A DNA stretch of 64,000 nucleotides from Galbitalea soli (GTDB lineage: Bacteria; Actinomycetota; Actinomycetes; Actinomycetales; Microbacteriaceae): contig NZ_JAAGWZ010000001.1 in NCBI RefSeq assembly GCF_010686725.1, positions 1 through 64,000 on the forward strand, in the 5' to 3' direction. Of this stretch, positions 53,108-61,690 are shown in pieces (position 1 is the stretch's first letter; each line of letters begins with the position of its first letter). The notes beneath the pieces are model-generated. The model was not told the DNA's origin. It worked only from the letters and a program-made list of their open reading frames with translations, and searched no databases. Both the position numbers and the translations under genes were made by a program.

Positions 53108-54058
53108 GTGGCCCACGCCGAACGGCCCGACCGGGCGGCGGGGTCACCCCCGCCGCCCGGCGGTACGGCGCCCGCCGAGGTCATCAAGGCGGTGCGGCTG
53201 CGCCACCCCGTGCGCAACCTCATCGCGGTGGTGCTCGCGGTGTACTTCGTCGCGTTTCTCTGGGATGCCTCCACGCGGAAGGCGTTCCAGTGGGACATCT
53301 ACATCAAGTACCTGTTCGACCAGCGGATCTCCGCGGCGGCTCTCGTCACCATCGAGCTGACCGTGCTTTCGATGGCGATCGCGGCCGTGCTCGCACTGCT
53401 GCTCACCGTCATGCGCCTGTCGTCGAACCCCGTATTCCGCAGCATCGCCTGGTTCTACGTCTGGATCTTCCGCGGAACCCCGGTCTACGTGCAGCTCGTC
53501 TTCTGGGGGGTCCTGTCGCTGATCTACCCGACGCTGCAGCTCGGGCTGCCGTTCCTCCCACCGGTGATCAGCTTCGCCACGGGGCAGGCGCTCAGCTTCT
53601 TCGCGCTCGCCGTGCTCGGGCTGGCTCTGAACGAGGCGGCCTACCTCGCCGAGATCGTGCGGGCGGGCATCCTGTCGGTCGACCGCGGGCAGGAGGAGGC
53701 GGCGATCGCGCTCGGCATGAGCTGGGGCCAGTCGATGTGGCGCATCGTGATCCCGCAGTCGATGCGCGTCATCATCCCGCCGACCGGCAACGAGTTCATC
53801 TCCATGCTCAAGACGACCTCGCTCGTGACCGCGGTGCCCTTCAGCCTCGACCTGTACGCGCGCTCGCGCGACATCTCCGCCGAGACCTTCACCCCGATTC
53901 CGCTCCTGCTCGACGCCTCCACCTGGTACCTCTTCATGACCTCCGTGCTCATGGTGGGGCAGTACTTCCTCGAGAAGCGCTTCGCGCGCGGAATCTCCTC
54001 CGCGCGGCCGGAGAAGGCGGCAGCGGCACCCGACACACGCGAGGAGGCGATCGGATGA
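53108..54058 (+). CDS. Amino-acid ABC importer permease
   Basis: A 316-residue membrane subunit with a short Pro-rich cytoplasmic N-terminus, a first hydrophobic segment near residue 40 and a HisM/GlnP-type core. The EAA-type loop that docks on the ATPase is [34 protein letters not shown] is another family phrase. The GTG at 53108 is 2 bases after the binding-protein stop. The stop overlaps the ATPase start. Confidence 0.9.
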   Translation: MAHAERPDRAAGSPPPPGGTAPAEVIKAVRLRHPVRNLIAVVLAVYFVAFLWDASTRKAFQWDIYIKYLFDQRISAAALVTIELTVLSMAIAAVLALLLTVMRLSSNPVFRSIAWFYVWIFRGTPVYVQLVFWGVLSLIYPTLQLGLPFLPPVISFATGQALSFFALAVLGLALNEAAYLAEIVRAGILSVDRGQEEAAIALGMSWGQSMWRIVIPQSMRVIIPPTGNEFISMLKTTSLVTAVPFSLDLYARSRDISAETFTPIPLLLDASTWYLFMTSVLMVGQYFLEKRFARGISSARPEKAAAAPDTREEAIG

Positions 54059-54825
54059 CCGGCGAGGTGCCCATGGTCGAGGCCGTTCAGGTCTCGAAGA
54101 GCTTCGGCTCGAACCAGGTCCTGAAATCCATTTCGCTCACCGTGGCCCGGGGCGAGGTGCTGTGCCTGGTCGGACCGAGCGGCTCGGGCAAGTCCACCTT
54201 TCTGCGCTGCATCAACCACCTGGAGACCGTCGATGCCGGTCGCCTGCGCGTCGACGGCACGCTCATCGGCTACCGCGAGAAGGGCGACCGACTCCACGAG
54301 CTGAAGCCCCGCGACGCCGCGCGGCAGCGTCGCGACATCGGGATGGTGTTCCAGCGCTTCAACCTCTTCCCGCACATGACCGCCCTCGAGAACATCATCG
54401 AGGCGCCGATCCGCGTGAACAGGGCGAACAAGGCGGCCGCCATCGTCCGCGCGCGCGAACTGCTCGCCCGCGTGGGGCTCGCCGACAAGGCCGACGCCTA
54501 CCCCGCCCACCTCAGCGGGGGGCAGCAGCAGCGCGTGGCCATCGCGCGCGCGCTCGCAATGGACCCGAAGCTGATGCTCTTCGACGAGCCCACCTCGGCG
54601 CTCGACCCGGAACTCGTCGGCGAGGTGCTCGACGTGATGAAGCAGCTCGCGCAGTCGGGGATGACGATGATCGTGGTGACTCACGAGATGGGCTTCGCCC
54701 GCGAGGTGGCGGACTCGCTCGCGTTCATGGATGGCGGTGTGGTCGTGGAGTCGGGCGACCCGCGCACGGTGCTCGCCGACCCGCAGCACGAGCGCACCAG
54801 GGCGTTCCTCTCCAAGGTGCTCTAG
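54055..54825 (+). CDS. Amino-acid ABC importer ATPase (GlnQ/HisP-like)
   Basis: A 256-residue ATPase with Walker [10 protein letters not shown], the Q-loop in [19 protein letters not shown], signature [19 protein letters not shown], Walker [17 protein letters not shown] and the switch His in [14 protein letters not shown]. It powers the importer made with the two genes before it. The ATG overlaps the permease stop (ATGA), with GGAGG upstream. Confidence 0.95.
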   Translation: MTGEVPMVEAVQVSKSFGSNQVLKSISLTVARGEVLCLVGPSGSGKSTFLRCINHLETVDAGRLRVDGTLIGYREKGDRLHELKPRDAARQRRDIGMVFQRFNLFPHMTALENIIEAPIRVNRANKAAAIVRARELLARVGLADKADAYPAHLSGGQQQRVAIARALAMDPKLMLFDEPTSALDPELVGEVLDVMKQLAQSGMTMIVVTHEMGFAREVADSLAFMDGGVVVESGDPRTVLADPQHERTRAFLSKVL

Positions 54826-54830
54826 GAGCG

Positions 54831-54876
54831 AGCCCCGGTGGGAGGCGGTGGCCGCCGGGCGGCCTCCGCCGGGGTT
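54831..54876 (+). terminator. Terminator of the ABC importer operon
   Basis: AGCCCCGG pairs with CCGGGGTT, and inside it GGAGGC pairs with GCCTCC, giving a long hairpin that starts 6 bases after the ATPase stop. The following sequence is only mildly T-rich. Confidence 0.6.
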
Positions 54877-54935
54877 CGTGACGCTGTGTTTCGCGCTCGT
54901 TGGCGGCACACACCGGCAGCGGGAACGATGGAGCC

Positions 54936-55568
54936 ATGACCACCCCGCTGAACGTCGTCGCCGTCTCCGGCAGCCTGCACAACCCCTCCAAGACCACCGT
55001 CCTGGTCGAGGCGATCGCCGCCGCGCTGGGCCGCGCACTGCCCGCCGAGACGCACCTCATCCGGCTCACGGAGCTCGGCCCGCTACTCGGCGGCGCGCTG
55101 TCCCGCGGCGAGCTGCCGGCCGAGGCGGAGGCCGAGCTGCAGGCCATCGAGTCCGCGGACGTGCTGATCGTCGGGTCACCCGTGTACCGGGCATCCTTCA
55201 CCGGACTCTTCAAGCACCTCTTCGACTTCGTCGACCAGTACTCGCTCGTCGACACCCCGGTGTTCCTCGCGGCGACCGGCGGCAGCGAGCGTCACGCGCT
55301 CATCATCGAGCACCAGTTCCGGCCGCTGTTCTCCTTCTTCCAGGCGCTGACCCTCCCCGTCGGGGTCTACGCGCACGACAGCGATTTCGCCAACTACGAG
55401 ATCTCGTCGCCCCGGCTGCAGGAGCGACTGGAGAAGGCGGTCGCGAAGGCCGTGCCGCTCATCCAGTCGCACGTCGCCGAGCGGGAGGAGATCGCCCGGG
55501 CGCTCGCGGGTGAGATCCCGCCCGCCGAGGAGCCCGACCCCCGCCGACCGGTGCGCCTGCTCAGCTGA
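54936..55568 (+). CDS. NADPH-dependent FMN reductase (MsuE/SsuE type)
   Basis: A 210-residue flavodoxin-fold reductase. The FMN phosphate loop is VAVSGSLHNPSKTTVLVEAI, followed by IVGSPVYRASFTGLFKHLFD and the later FLAATGGSERHALIIEHQFR. SsuE/MsuE-like members supply reduced FMN to two-component sulfonate or sulfone monooxygenases, but no such monooxygenase is in view. The ATG at 54936 was chosen for the canonical N-terminus. It is a single-gene unit. Confidence 0.88.
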   Translation: MTTPLNVVAVSGSLHNPSKTTVLVEAIAAALGRALPAETHLIRLTELGPLLGGALSRGELPAEAEAELQAIESADVLIVGSPVYRASFTGLFKHLFDFVDQYSLVDTPVFLAATGGSERHALIIEHQFRPLFSFFQALTLPVGVYAHDSDFANYEISSPRLQERLEKAVAKAVPLIQSHVAEREEIARALAGEIPPAEEPDPRRPVRLLS

Positions 55569-55580
55569 GCGACCGGGCGC

Positions 55581-56747
55581 TCAGTAGCGCTCGATGAGGG
55601 TCGCGTTGGCCATCCCGCCGCCCTCGCACATCACCTGAAGCCCGCGCAGACCACCCGTCTGCTCGAGCGTGCCGAGCATCGTGCCGAGCAGCCGTGTTCC
55701 GCTGGCACCGAGCGGATGACCGAGCGCGATGGCCCCGCCCCGCGGGTTCACCCGCTCCGGGTCGGCGTGCAGTTCGGCCAGCCAGGCGAGCGGCACGCAG
55801 GCGAAGGCCTCGTTCACCTCGATCGTGTCGAGGTCGTCGATGCCGACGCCCGACCGCGCGAGGATGCGCCGCGTCACCGGGATCACCCCGGTGAGCATCT
55901 CGATCGGGTCGGAACCGGTGACGGCGAAGCCGGTGAAGCGCGCTCGGGGCTCGAGCCCGAGGAGCGCGGCCTTCTCCTCGCTCATGATGAGCACCGCGGA
56001 GGCGCCGTCGGTCAGCGGGGAGGAGTTGCCGGCGGTGATGCGCCAGTCGAGCTCCGGGAAGCGGGCCCGGAGCCGGTCATCCCGGAACGCCGGCGGCAAC
56101 GCGGCCAGGGCGTCGACGGTCGTGCCGGGCCGAACCGTCTCGTCGACGCGGTGCTCGCCGTGGGGCGTCGCCACGGGAACGATATCGCGACTGAAATCGC
56201 TCGCGGCGGCGAGCCGATGCGAGCGGGCGGCGTAGGCGTCGAGTTCCTCGCGACCGAAGCCCCAGCGCGCCGCGATCAGCTCGGCCGAGATTCCCTGGCC
56301 GATGAGACCGTCGGGATACCGCTCGGCGACCGCGGCGCCGTAGGGGTCGAGCCCGAGCGTGGCCGCGCCGATGGGGTTCGAACTCATTCGCTCGACCCCG
56401 CAGGCGATGACCACGTCGTAGGCACCGGCGATCACGCCCTGCGCGGCGAAGGCCGCCGCCTGCTGGCTGGAGCCGCACTGCCGGTCGATCGTGGTCGCGG
56501 GCACGCTCTCGGGGAAGCCGGCCGCGAGCACCGCGTTGCGGGCGATGTTGACCGACTGCTCGCCCGTCTGCGACAGGCAGCCCGCGATGACGTCGTCGAC
56601 GAGCGCCGGATCGAGCCGGCTCCGCTCCACGAGCGCCCGCAATACGGTCGCGAGCAGGTCGACCGGGTGCACCTCGGCGAGGGCCCCGCCGGGCTTGCCG
56701 CGCCCCGAGGCCGTTCGAACCGCATCCACGATGACCGCCGTTGTCAT
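55581..56747 (-). CDS. Acetyl-CoA acetyltransferase (thiolase)
   Basis: A 388-residue thiolase that forms or cleaves 3-ketoacyl-CoA. The nucleophile Cys is in TIDRQCGSSQQAAAFAA, the His in NPRGGAIALGHPLGASGTR, and the second catalytic Cys in LQVMCEGGGMANATLIE. The opening TTAVIVDAVRTASGRGKPGG is typical. The start is the ATG at 56747 with a -10 directly upstream. Fatty-acid or polyhydroxyalkanoate partners are not adjacent. Confidence 0.93.
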   Translation of the reverse strand: MTTAVIVDAVRTASGRGKPGGALAEVHPVDLLATVLRALVERSRLDPALVDDVIAGCLSQTGEQSVNIARNAVLAAGFPESVPATTIDRQCGSSQQAAAFAAQGVIAGAYDVVIACGVERMSSNPIGAATLGLDPYGAAVAERYPDGLIGQGISAELIAARWGFGREELDAYAARSHRLAAASDFSRDIVPVATPHGEHRVDETVRPGTTVDALAALPPAFRDDRLRARFPELDWRITAGNSSPLTDGASAVLIMSEEKAALLGLEPRARFTGFAVTGSDPIEMLTGVIPVTRRILARSGVGIDDLDTIEVNEAFACVPLAWLAELHADPERVNPRGGAIALGHPLGASGTRLLGTMLGTLEQTGGLRGLQVMCEGGGMANATLIERY

Positions 56748-56753
56748 GCGTCC

Positions 56754-56759
56754 AGCGTA
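56754..56759 (-). promoter_or_regulatory. -10 element for leaderless thiolase gene
   Basis: On the minus strand TACGCT ends 6 bases before the ATG at 56747, without a Shine-Dalgarno. Confidence 0.5.
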
Positions 56760-56768
56760 CGCCTGGGC

Positions 56769-59700
56769 TCAGCCGAGAGCTTTGACGATGCGCTGCAGCG
56801 AGACCGTCTCCGCGGTGCCCAGGTGTTGGGCGAACAGGCTCACGCGCAGCTCCTCCAGCATCCAGCGCACGCGCGCGAGGCGGTCCGTCGCGTCCGGAGC
56901 GAGCGGGATGCGCCCGCCCGCCGCGGTGTAGCGGGCGGTCGCGGCGGCGACCTCGTTCATCCAGACCCGGTCGCGCGCGATCTCGGTCGGCAGTTTCTCG
57001 AGCCGGGCGGAGATTCCGCGCAGGTACCGGGGCAGGTGACGCAGGCGGGTGACGCCCGAGCGGGAGACGAAGCCGGGGAACACCAGCCCCGCGAGCTGCT
57101 CGCGGGCGTCGGTCACCGCGGGCAGCACGGCCATGCTCGTCGTCGCGCGGATCGAGCGATCGGCGTCGCGCGCGGCCGCGAGGGTCGCCGTGACCGCCGT
57201 CACGGTCGCGTAGAGCGCGTCGACGAGGCCCGCGGAGATCGCCGTGCGCGCCGCCTCGAACTCCTCCCGCGTCCACAGCACGCCGTCGCTCGCGCGCCCG
57301 AGGAGCCCGTCGTCGGTGCACGCGAGCAGGCAGTCGTCGAACAGCGCCTGCACGTTCTGGTACGGGCTCGTGGCGAGCAGGAGCTTCTCGGCCTGGGTCA
57401 GGTGTTCGCGCACGTAGGAGAGGGGCGACGGGATGGTGAGGAGGAGCAGCCGGCGGATACCCGCCCGGGTCTGGGCGAGCTGGTCATCCGGCGTGGTGAG
57501 GAGACGCAGCGCGACGCTCGTGCCGCGGTCGACGAGCGCGGGGTAGGCGCGGATGACCGTGCCGCCCTGCCGCGTGTCGATGAGGCGCGGCAGCTCGTCG
57601 AAGTCCCATCCGGTCAGGCCCTCGCGCTCCATCGCGTGCGGCGTGCTCGCGCTGGCCTTCGCGACCGACTCGCGGGCACGGCTCTTGAGCTTCTGCTGCA
57701 GGGCGGGGAGGTCCTTCGACCGGGCGACCTCGCGGCCGCCCTCGCCGATGACGGCGAAGGTGACGCGCAGGTGCGCGGGGACCCGCTCGGTATCGAAGTC
57801 CTCGGCCGAGAGCGGGGTGTGGGTCATCCGCTGGATCGTGTCGGCCAGGAACTCGGTGAGCGTGGTCTGTTCGAGGGCGACGGGGTCGTCGGTCGGCAGG
57901 GCGTCGAGCAGCCGTCGCGCCCAGTCGGCCGCGGGGACGACGTTGCGCCGGATCGCCTTCGGCAGGCTCTTGATGAGGGCGGTGACGAGGTCGTCGCGCA
58001 GCCCGGGTACGAGCCAGTCGAAGCCCGCGGGGGAGAGGCGGGCGAGGAGCGCGAGCGGCACCCGCACCGTGACGCCGTCGTCGTCGGCACCCGGCTCGAA
58101 TCGGTAGCTCAGGGCCAGCGTCTGGTCGCCCTGCACCCAGTTCGCCGGGAAGGCGTTCTCGTCGATCTCGGCCTCGCCCGCCAGCGCCTCCGCGGTCATC
58201 GTGAGGAGTTCGGGGGTCGTGGCGCGGGTGCGGCGCCACCAGCTCTCGAAGCCGCGGGTGGTCGCGACGTCGGCGGGGATGCGCGCGTCGTAGAACTCGA
58301 AGATCGCCTCGTCGTCGTAGAGGATGTCGCGCCGGCGCGTGCGCTCCTCGACCTCGGCGAGTTCCGCACGCAGCTGCCGGTTGGCACGGTCGAAGGCGGT
58401 CAGCCGGCGGTCGAGCCGACTGGTGTCCCACTCGCCCTCCACGAGCGCAGCGCGGATGAAGAGTTCACGCGCGACGACCGGGTCCACCCGCGCGTACTGC
58501 ACCCGCCGGTGCACCACGATCGGCACGCCGTAGAGGGTGGCGCGCTCGTAGGCGACGACGGAGCCCTGCCGCTTCTCCCAGTGCGGCTCGGAGTAGCTGC
58601 GCTTCACGAGGTCGCCGGCGAGGGCCTCCGCCCAGGCCGGGTCGATGGCAGCGTTCATGCGCGCGAAGAGCCGGGAGGTCTCGACCAGTTCGGCGCTCAT
58701 GACGGCGGCCGGGGGCTTCTTCGCGAGCGCCGACCCGGGGAACAGCACGAATTTCACCTGCCGCGCACCCGTGTACTCGCCGCGCGCCTTCTGCGCGGGG
58801 CGCCCCTGGCCCGGGCTCGCCCCGCGCGCGCCGCCGGTCGCGCCCGCCGCGCCCTCGCGGATTCCGATCTGGCTCAGCAGGCCGGCGAGCAGGGAGGTGT
58901 GGATGCCGTCCGGGTTCACCGCGGGGTCACCGATCGTGAGCCCCAGTTGCCTGGCCTGGCGGCTGAGCTGGCGGAACAGGTCGCTCCACTCGCGGATCCG
59001 CAGGTAGTTGAGGTACTCGCTGCGGCACAGGCGGCGGAACTGGTTGCCGCTCAGCTCCTCCTCCTTCTCGCGCAGGTAGTTCCAGAGGTTCAGCAGGGTG
59101 AGGAAGTCGCTCGTCGGGTCGATGAAGCGGGCGTGCTTCTCCTCCGCCTGCGCGCGCTTCTCGAGCGGGCGCTCGCGGGGATCCTGGATCGTGAGCCCGG
59201 CGACGATCGCTGCGACCTCTCGGGTCGTGCCGTGGCGCTTCGATTCGACGATCATCCGCCCCAGTCGCGGGTCGATGGGCAGCCGCGCGAGGTCGCGGCC
59301 GATCCGGGTGATGCGCGGGGTCGCGCCGCTCGTGTCGACCGCGCCGAGCTCGCGCAGCAGCTCGAGACCGTCTTTCACCCCGCGCGAGTCGGGGGGCTGC
59401 AGGAAGGGGAAGGCCTGCAGGTCGCCCAGACCCAGGGAGATCATCTGCAGGATCACCGCCGCCAGGTTCGTGCGCAGGATCTCGGGCTCGGTGAACGCCG
59501 GCCTCTTCTCGAAGTCGGCCTCGGAGTACAGCCGGATCGCGATGCCGTCACTCGTGCGCCCCGAGCGCCCCGAGCGCTGATTGGCCGAGGCCTGGCTGAT
59601 CGCCTCGATGGGCAGCCGCTGGATCTTCGCGCGAGTCGAATACCGACTGATACGCGCGGTGCCCGCGTCGATGACGTAGCGGATGCCCGGCACGGTGAGG

Positions 59701-60617
59701 CTCGTCTCGGCCACGTTGGTCGCCAGCACGATCCGCCGCTGCACCCCGGCCTGCTGCGAGGGCTGGAATACGCGGTGCTGGTCGGCCGCGCTCAGCCGCC
59801 CGTAGAGCGGCAGCACCTCGGTGTGCGGGAGGTTGCGCCCGCGGATCGCCTCCTCGGCGTCGCGGATCTCGTTCTCGCCGCTCAGGAAGACGAGCACGTC
59901 GCCGGCGGACTCGCGCGCCAGCTCGTCGAGTGCCGCGTTGATGCCCTCCAGGTAGTCTCGGTCGACCGTCGCGGGGCCGTCGACGTCGTCGTCGTCGCCC
60001 TCGCTCTCGGCCGCCTCGGCCACGAGCGGGCGATACCGGATCTCGACCGGGAAGGTGCGGCCGGAGACCTCGATGATGGGGGCGCCGTCGAAGTGGCGCG
60101 AGAAGCTCTCCGGGTCGATCGTCGCGCTCGTGATGATGACCTTGAGGTCGGGGCGCTGGGGGAGGATCTGCTTCAGGTAGCCGATGAGGAAGTCGACGGT
60201 GAGGCTGCGCTCGTGCGCCTCGTCGATGATGATGGTGTCGTATTTGCGCAGCAGCCGGTCGCGGTGGATCTCGTTCAGCAGGATGCCGTCGGTCATGAGC
60301 TTGATGCGCGTCTCGGGCCCCACCCGGTCGGTGAAGCGCACCTGGTAGCCCACGATGCCGCCCAGCTCGTCGCCCAGCTCCTCCGCGACGCGCTCGGCGA
60401 TCGTGCGGGCGGCGAGGCGGCGGGGCTGCGTGTGACCGATGCTCGTGCGGCCCAGCTCGAGGCAGATCTTGGGGAGCTGGGTGGTCTTGCCGGAGCCGGT
60501 CGCGCCGGCCACGATGACGACCTGGTGATCGCGAATCGCGCGCGCGATATCGTCCTTCCGCTGGCTGACGGGCAGCTCGGGCGGGAAGGTGATGGCGGGG
60601 AGGGCGTCGAGAGACAT
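56769..60617 (-). CDS. hrpA: ATP-dependent RNA helicase HrpA
   Basis: A 1282-residue DEAH-box helicase. Motif I is VAGATGSGKTTQLPKI (about residues 36-51), motif II is DEAHERS (about 130), motif III TSATI, and motif VI QRSGRSGRTSDGIAIRL. The ratchet/OB-fold region and the long HrpA-specific C-terminal domain follow, giving the full family length of about 1300. E. coli HrpA rescues stalled ribosomes on mRNA. GGAGGG precedes the ATG at 60617. Antisense frames of great length across this gene are composition artefacts. Confidence 0.96.
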   Translation of the reverse strand: MSLDALPAITFPPELPVSQRKDDIARAIRDHQVVIVAGATGSGKTTQLPKICLELGRTSIGHTQPRRLAARTIAERVAEELGDELGGIVGYQVRFTDRVGPETRIKLMTDGILLNEIHRDRLLRKYDTIIIDEAHERSLTVDFLIGYLKQILPQRPDLKVIITSATIDPESFSRHFDGAPIIEVSGRTFPVEIRYRPLVAEAAESEGDDDDVDGPATVDRDYLEGINAALDELARESAGDVLVFLSGENEIRDAEEAIRGRNLPHTEVLPLYGRLSAADQHRVFQPSQQAGVQRRIVLATNVAETSLTVPGIRYVIDAGTARISRYSTRAKIQRLPIEAISQASANQRSGRSGRTSDGIAIRLYSEADFEKRPAFTEPEILRTNLAAVILQMISLGLGDLQAFPFLQPPDSRGVKDGLELLRELGAVDTSGATPRITRIGRDLARLPIDPRLGRMIVESKRHGTTREVAAIVAGLTIQDPRERPLEKRAQAEEKHARFIDPTSDFLTLLNLWNYLREKEEELSGNQFRRLCRSEYLNYLRIREWSDLFRQLSRQARQLGLTIGDPAVNPDGIHTSLLAGLLSQIGIREGAAGATGGARGASPGQGRPAQKARGEYTGARQVKFVLFPGSALAKKPPAAVMSAELVETSRLFARMNAAIDPAWAEALAGDLVKRSYSEPHWEKRQGSVVAYERATLYGVPIVVHRRVQYARVDPVVARELFIRAALVEGEWDTSRLDRRLTAFDRANRQLRAELAEVEERTRRRDILYDDEAIFEFYDARIPADVATTRGFESWWRRTRATTPELLTMTAEALAGEAEIDENAFPANWVQGDQTLALSYRFEPGADDDGVTVRVPLALLARLSPAGFDWLVPGLRDDLVTALIKSLPKAIRRNVVPAADWARRLLDALPTDDPVALEQTTLTEFLADTIQRMTHTPLSAEDFDTERVPAHLRVTFAVIGEGGREVARSKDLPALQQKLKSRARESVAKASASTPHAMEREGLTGWDFDELPRLIDTRQGGTVIRAYPALVDRGTSVALRLLTTPDDQLAQTRAGIRRLLLLTIPSPLSYVREHLTQAEKLLLATSPYQNVQALFDDCLLACTDDGLLGRASDGVLWTREEFEAARTAISAGLVDALYATVTAVTATLAAARDADRSIRATTSMAVLPAVTDAREQLAGLVFPGFVSRSGVTRLRHLPRYLRGISARLEKLPTEIARDRVWMNEVAAATARYTAAGGRIPLAPDATDRLARVRWMLEELRVSLFAQHLGTAETVSLQRIVKALG

Positions 60618-60665
60618 CAGCCCTCCATCGTAAGCGGCGCCGGGCGCGGGTCGGGGCGCGGGGTC

Positions 60666-60725
60666 GCGGTCGGTTCTCCGGTCACTTCTCGCGGTCGGTG
60701 CTCCGGTCACTTCTGGCGGTCGGTG
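60666..60725. repeat. 25-base tandem repeat, about 2.4 copies
   Basis: The unit beginning GCGGTCGGT and ending CACTTCT occupies 60666-60690 and, with two changes, 60691-60715. A third partial copy starts at 60716. It fills the spacer between hrpA and the CDF-like gene. Confidence 0.85.
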
Positions 60726-60732
60726 CGCGCGG

Positions 60733-61314
60733 TCAGTGCGCGCGGAAGACCTGCACAGCCTCGCGCACGGCGTAGAACACGATGACGTAGCCGGCGAGGG
60801 CATCGGCCCACCACCAGCCGAGCAGCAGGTCGAGGCTCACCCCCAGCAGCACGGCGACGGCCAGCAGACCGTCGACGAAGGTGACTCGACCCTCCGTCTC
60901 GAGCACGGGATTGCCGAGCGCGCGCCCCGTGCGCGCCTTGCCGGCGGCGAGGGAGAACATCACGATCGCGGTCACCCCGGTCCAGACGATTCCGCCCGCG
61001 CCGGGGTCGGGGCGGTGCGCGGTGACGAGCGCGACCGTGGACTGCGTGCCGAGGTAGAGGGCGAGCGCGATGAAGGCGAGGCCGATCATCCGCAGCGCCC
61101 GCCGTTGCCGCGCCTCACCGGTGCCCGAGAGCTCCCAGAGCACGACGGCGCTCGCGCCGATCTCGATCAGGCTGTCGAGGCCGAAACCAGCCAGGGCGAC
61201 GGATGCGCTGCTCAGGGCGAGCACCGCGAGCACGACGACGCCCACGACGTTCCAGCCGAGCGTCACCCACTCGAGGGCGCGACCGCGGCGGAGGAGCGCG
61301 GCGGAATCGGTCAT
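60733..61314 (-). CDS. CDF-like cation efflux membrane protein
   Basis: A 193-residue membrane protein with about six helices, shorter than full cation diffusion facilitators because it lacks the C-terminal cytoplasmic domain. Metal-site-like Asp residues lie in AGFGLDSLIEIGASAVVLWE and in the sixth-helix segment GWWWADALAGYVIVFYAVRE. It is probably a divalent-cation transporter or a relative. Four GCAGGC hexamers lie immediately upstream of its start. The ATG at 61314 has no strong ribosome-binding site. Confidence 0.8.
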   Translation of the reverse strand: MTDSAALLRRGRALEWVTLGWNVVGVVVLAVLALSSASVALAGFGLDSLIEIGASAVVLWELSGTGEARQRRALRMIGLAFIALALYLGTQSTVALVTAHRPDPGAGGIVWTGVTAIVMFSLAAGKARTGRALGNPVLETEGRVTFVDGLLAVAVLLGVSLDLLLGWWWADALAGYVIVFYAVREAVQVFRAH

Positions 61315-61326
61315 GCTCCGATTCTC

Positions 61327-61350
61327 GCAGGCGCAGGCGCAGGCGCAGGC
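61327..61350. repeat. Hexanucleotide repeat, four copies of GCAGGC
   Basis: Four exact GCAGGC units end 13 bases upstream of the start of the CDF-like gene (which reads on the minus strand), in its likely promoter. A similar GCAGGC pair follows near 61377-61388. Length changes here could alter expression. Confidence 0.8.
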
Positions 61351-61398
61351 GCGGGTACCGGCGCGAGCTGGCCGGGCGCAGGCGCAGGCGCGGGCCGG

Positions 61399-61450
61399 GC
61401 TCAGCCGCGCGGCGCCGCGCGCAGGCTCAGCCGCGCGGCGCCGCGCGCAG
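61399..61450. repeat. 26-base tandem duplication covering a gene end
   Basis: Two identical 26-base units (61399-61424, 61425-61450) are followed by a short partial copy. The right copy holds the last codons and stop of the ferredoxin gene; the left copy repeats the same codons and a second stop in the untranslated region. Confidence 0.9.
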
Positions 61451-61690
61451 GCTCAGCGCCTGGCGCGGGCAGAGTGCGACCGCGTCCCAGGCGGCCTCCT
61501 CCTCCGCGGCCGAGACGGGCACGTCGGATCCGTAGCCCAGCGCGCGCGGATACCCCCACTCGTCCCGGTCGAGCAGCCCCGCGAGCAGTTCGGTGCAGAG
61601 CCCGCGACCGTCGCAGGCCGTCCAGTCGATGTGCAGGGTGTGCGTCGCCGCGGCCCGCGCTCCGGTCGTCAACCGGGTCTGGCCGCTCAT
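61427..61690 (-). CDS. 3Fe-4S-type ferredoxin
   Basis: An 87-residue small electron carrier. The cluster ligands appear as Cys-x5-Cys (CDGRGLC) and a later Cys-Pro (ALCPRQAL), the pattern of single-cluster [3Fe-4S] or [4Fe-4S] ferredoxins of actinobacteria. The ATG at 61690 overlaps the stop of the NuoF-like gene by 4 bases, so the two are co-translated. It most likely passes electrons from that flavoprotein to the membrane haem protein or onward. The gene end lies in a tandem duplication. Confidence 0.85.
   Translation of the reverse strand: MSGQTRLTTGARAAATHTLHIDWTACDGRGLCTELLAGLLDRDEWGYPRALGYGSDVPVSAAEEEAAWDAVALCPRQALSLRAAPRG

Noticed and set aside
55716-60785. A 1689-codon open frame on the plus strand opposite hrpA and thiolase
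   Set aside because: It is antisense to two clear genes, has Arg/Glu/Asp/Val-rich low-complexity content and no family motifs. High G+C removes stops from the complementary frames.
61327-61450. Repeats near 61.4 kb as a CRISPR array
   Set aside because: The units are tandem without unique spacers, and no cas genes are present.
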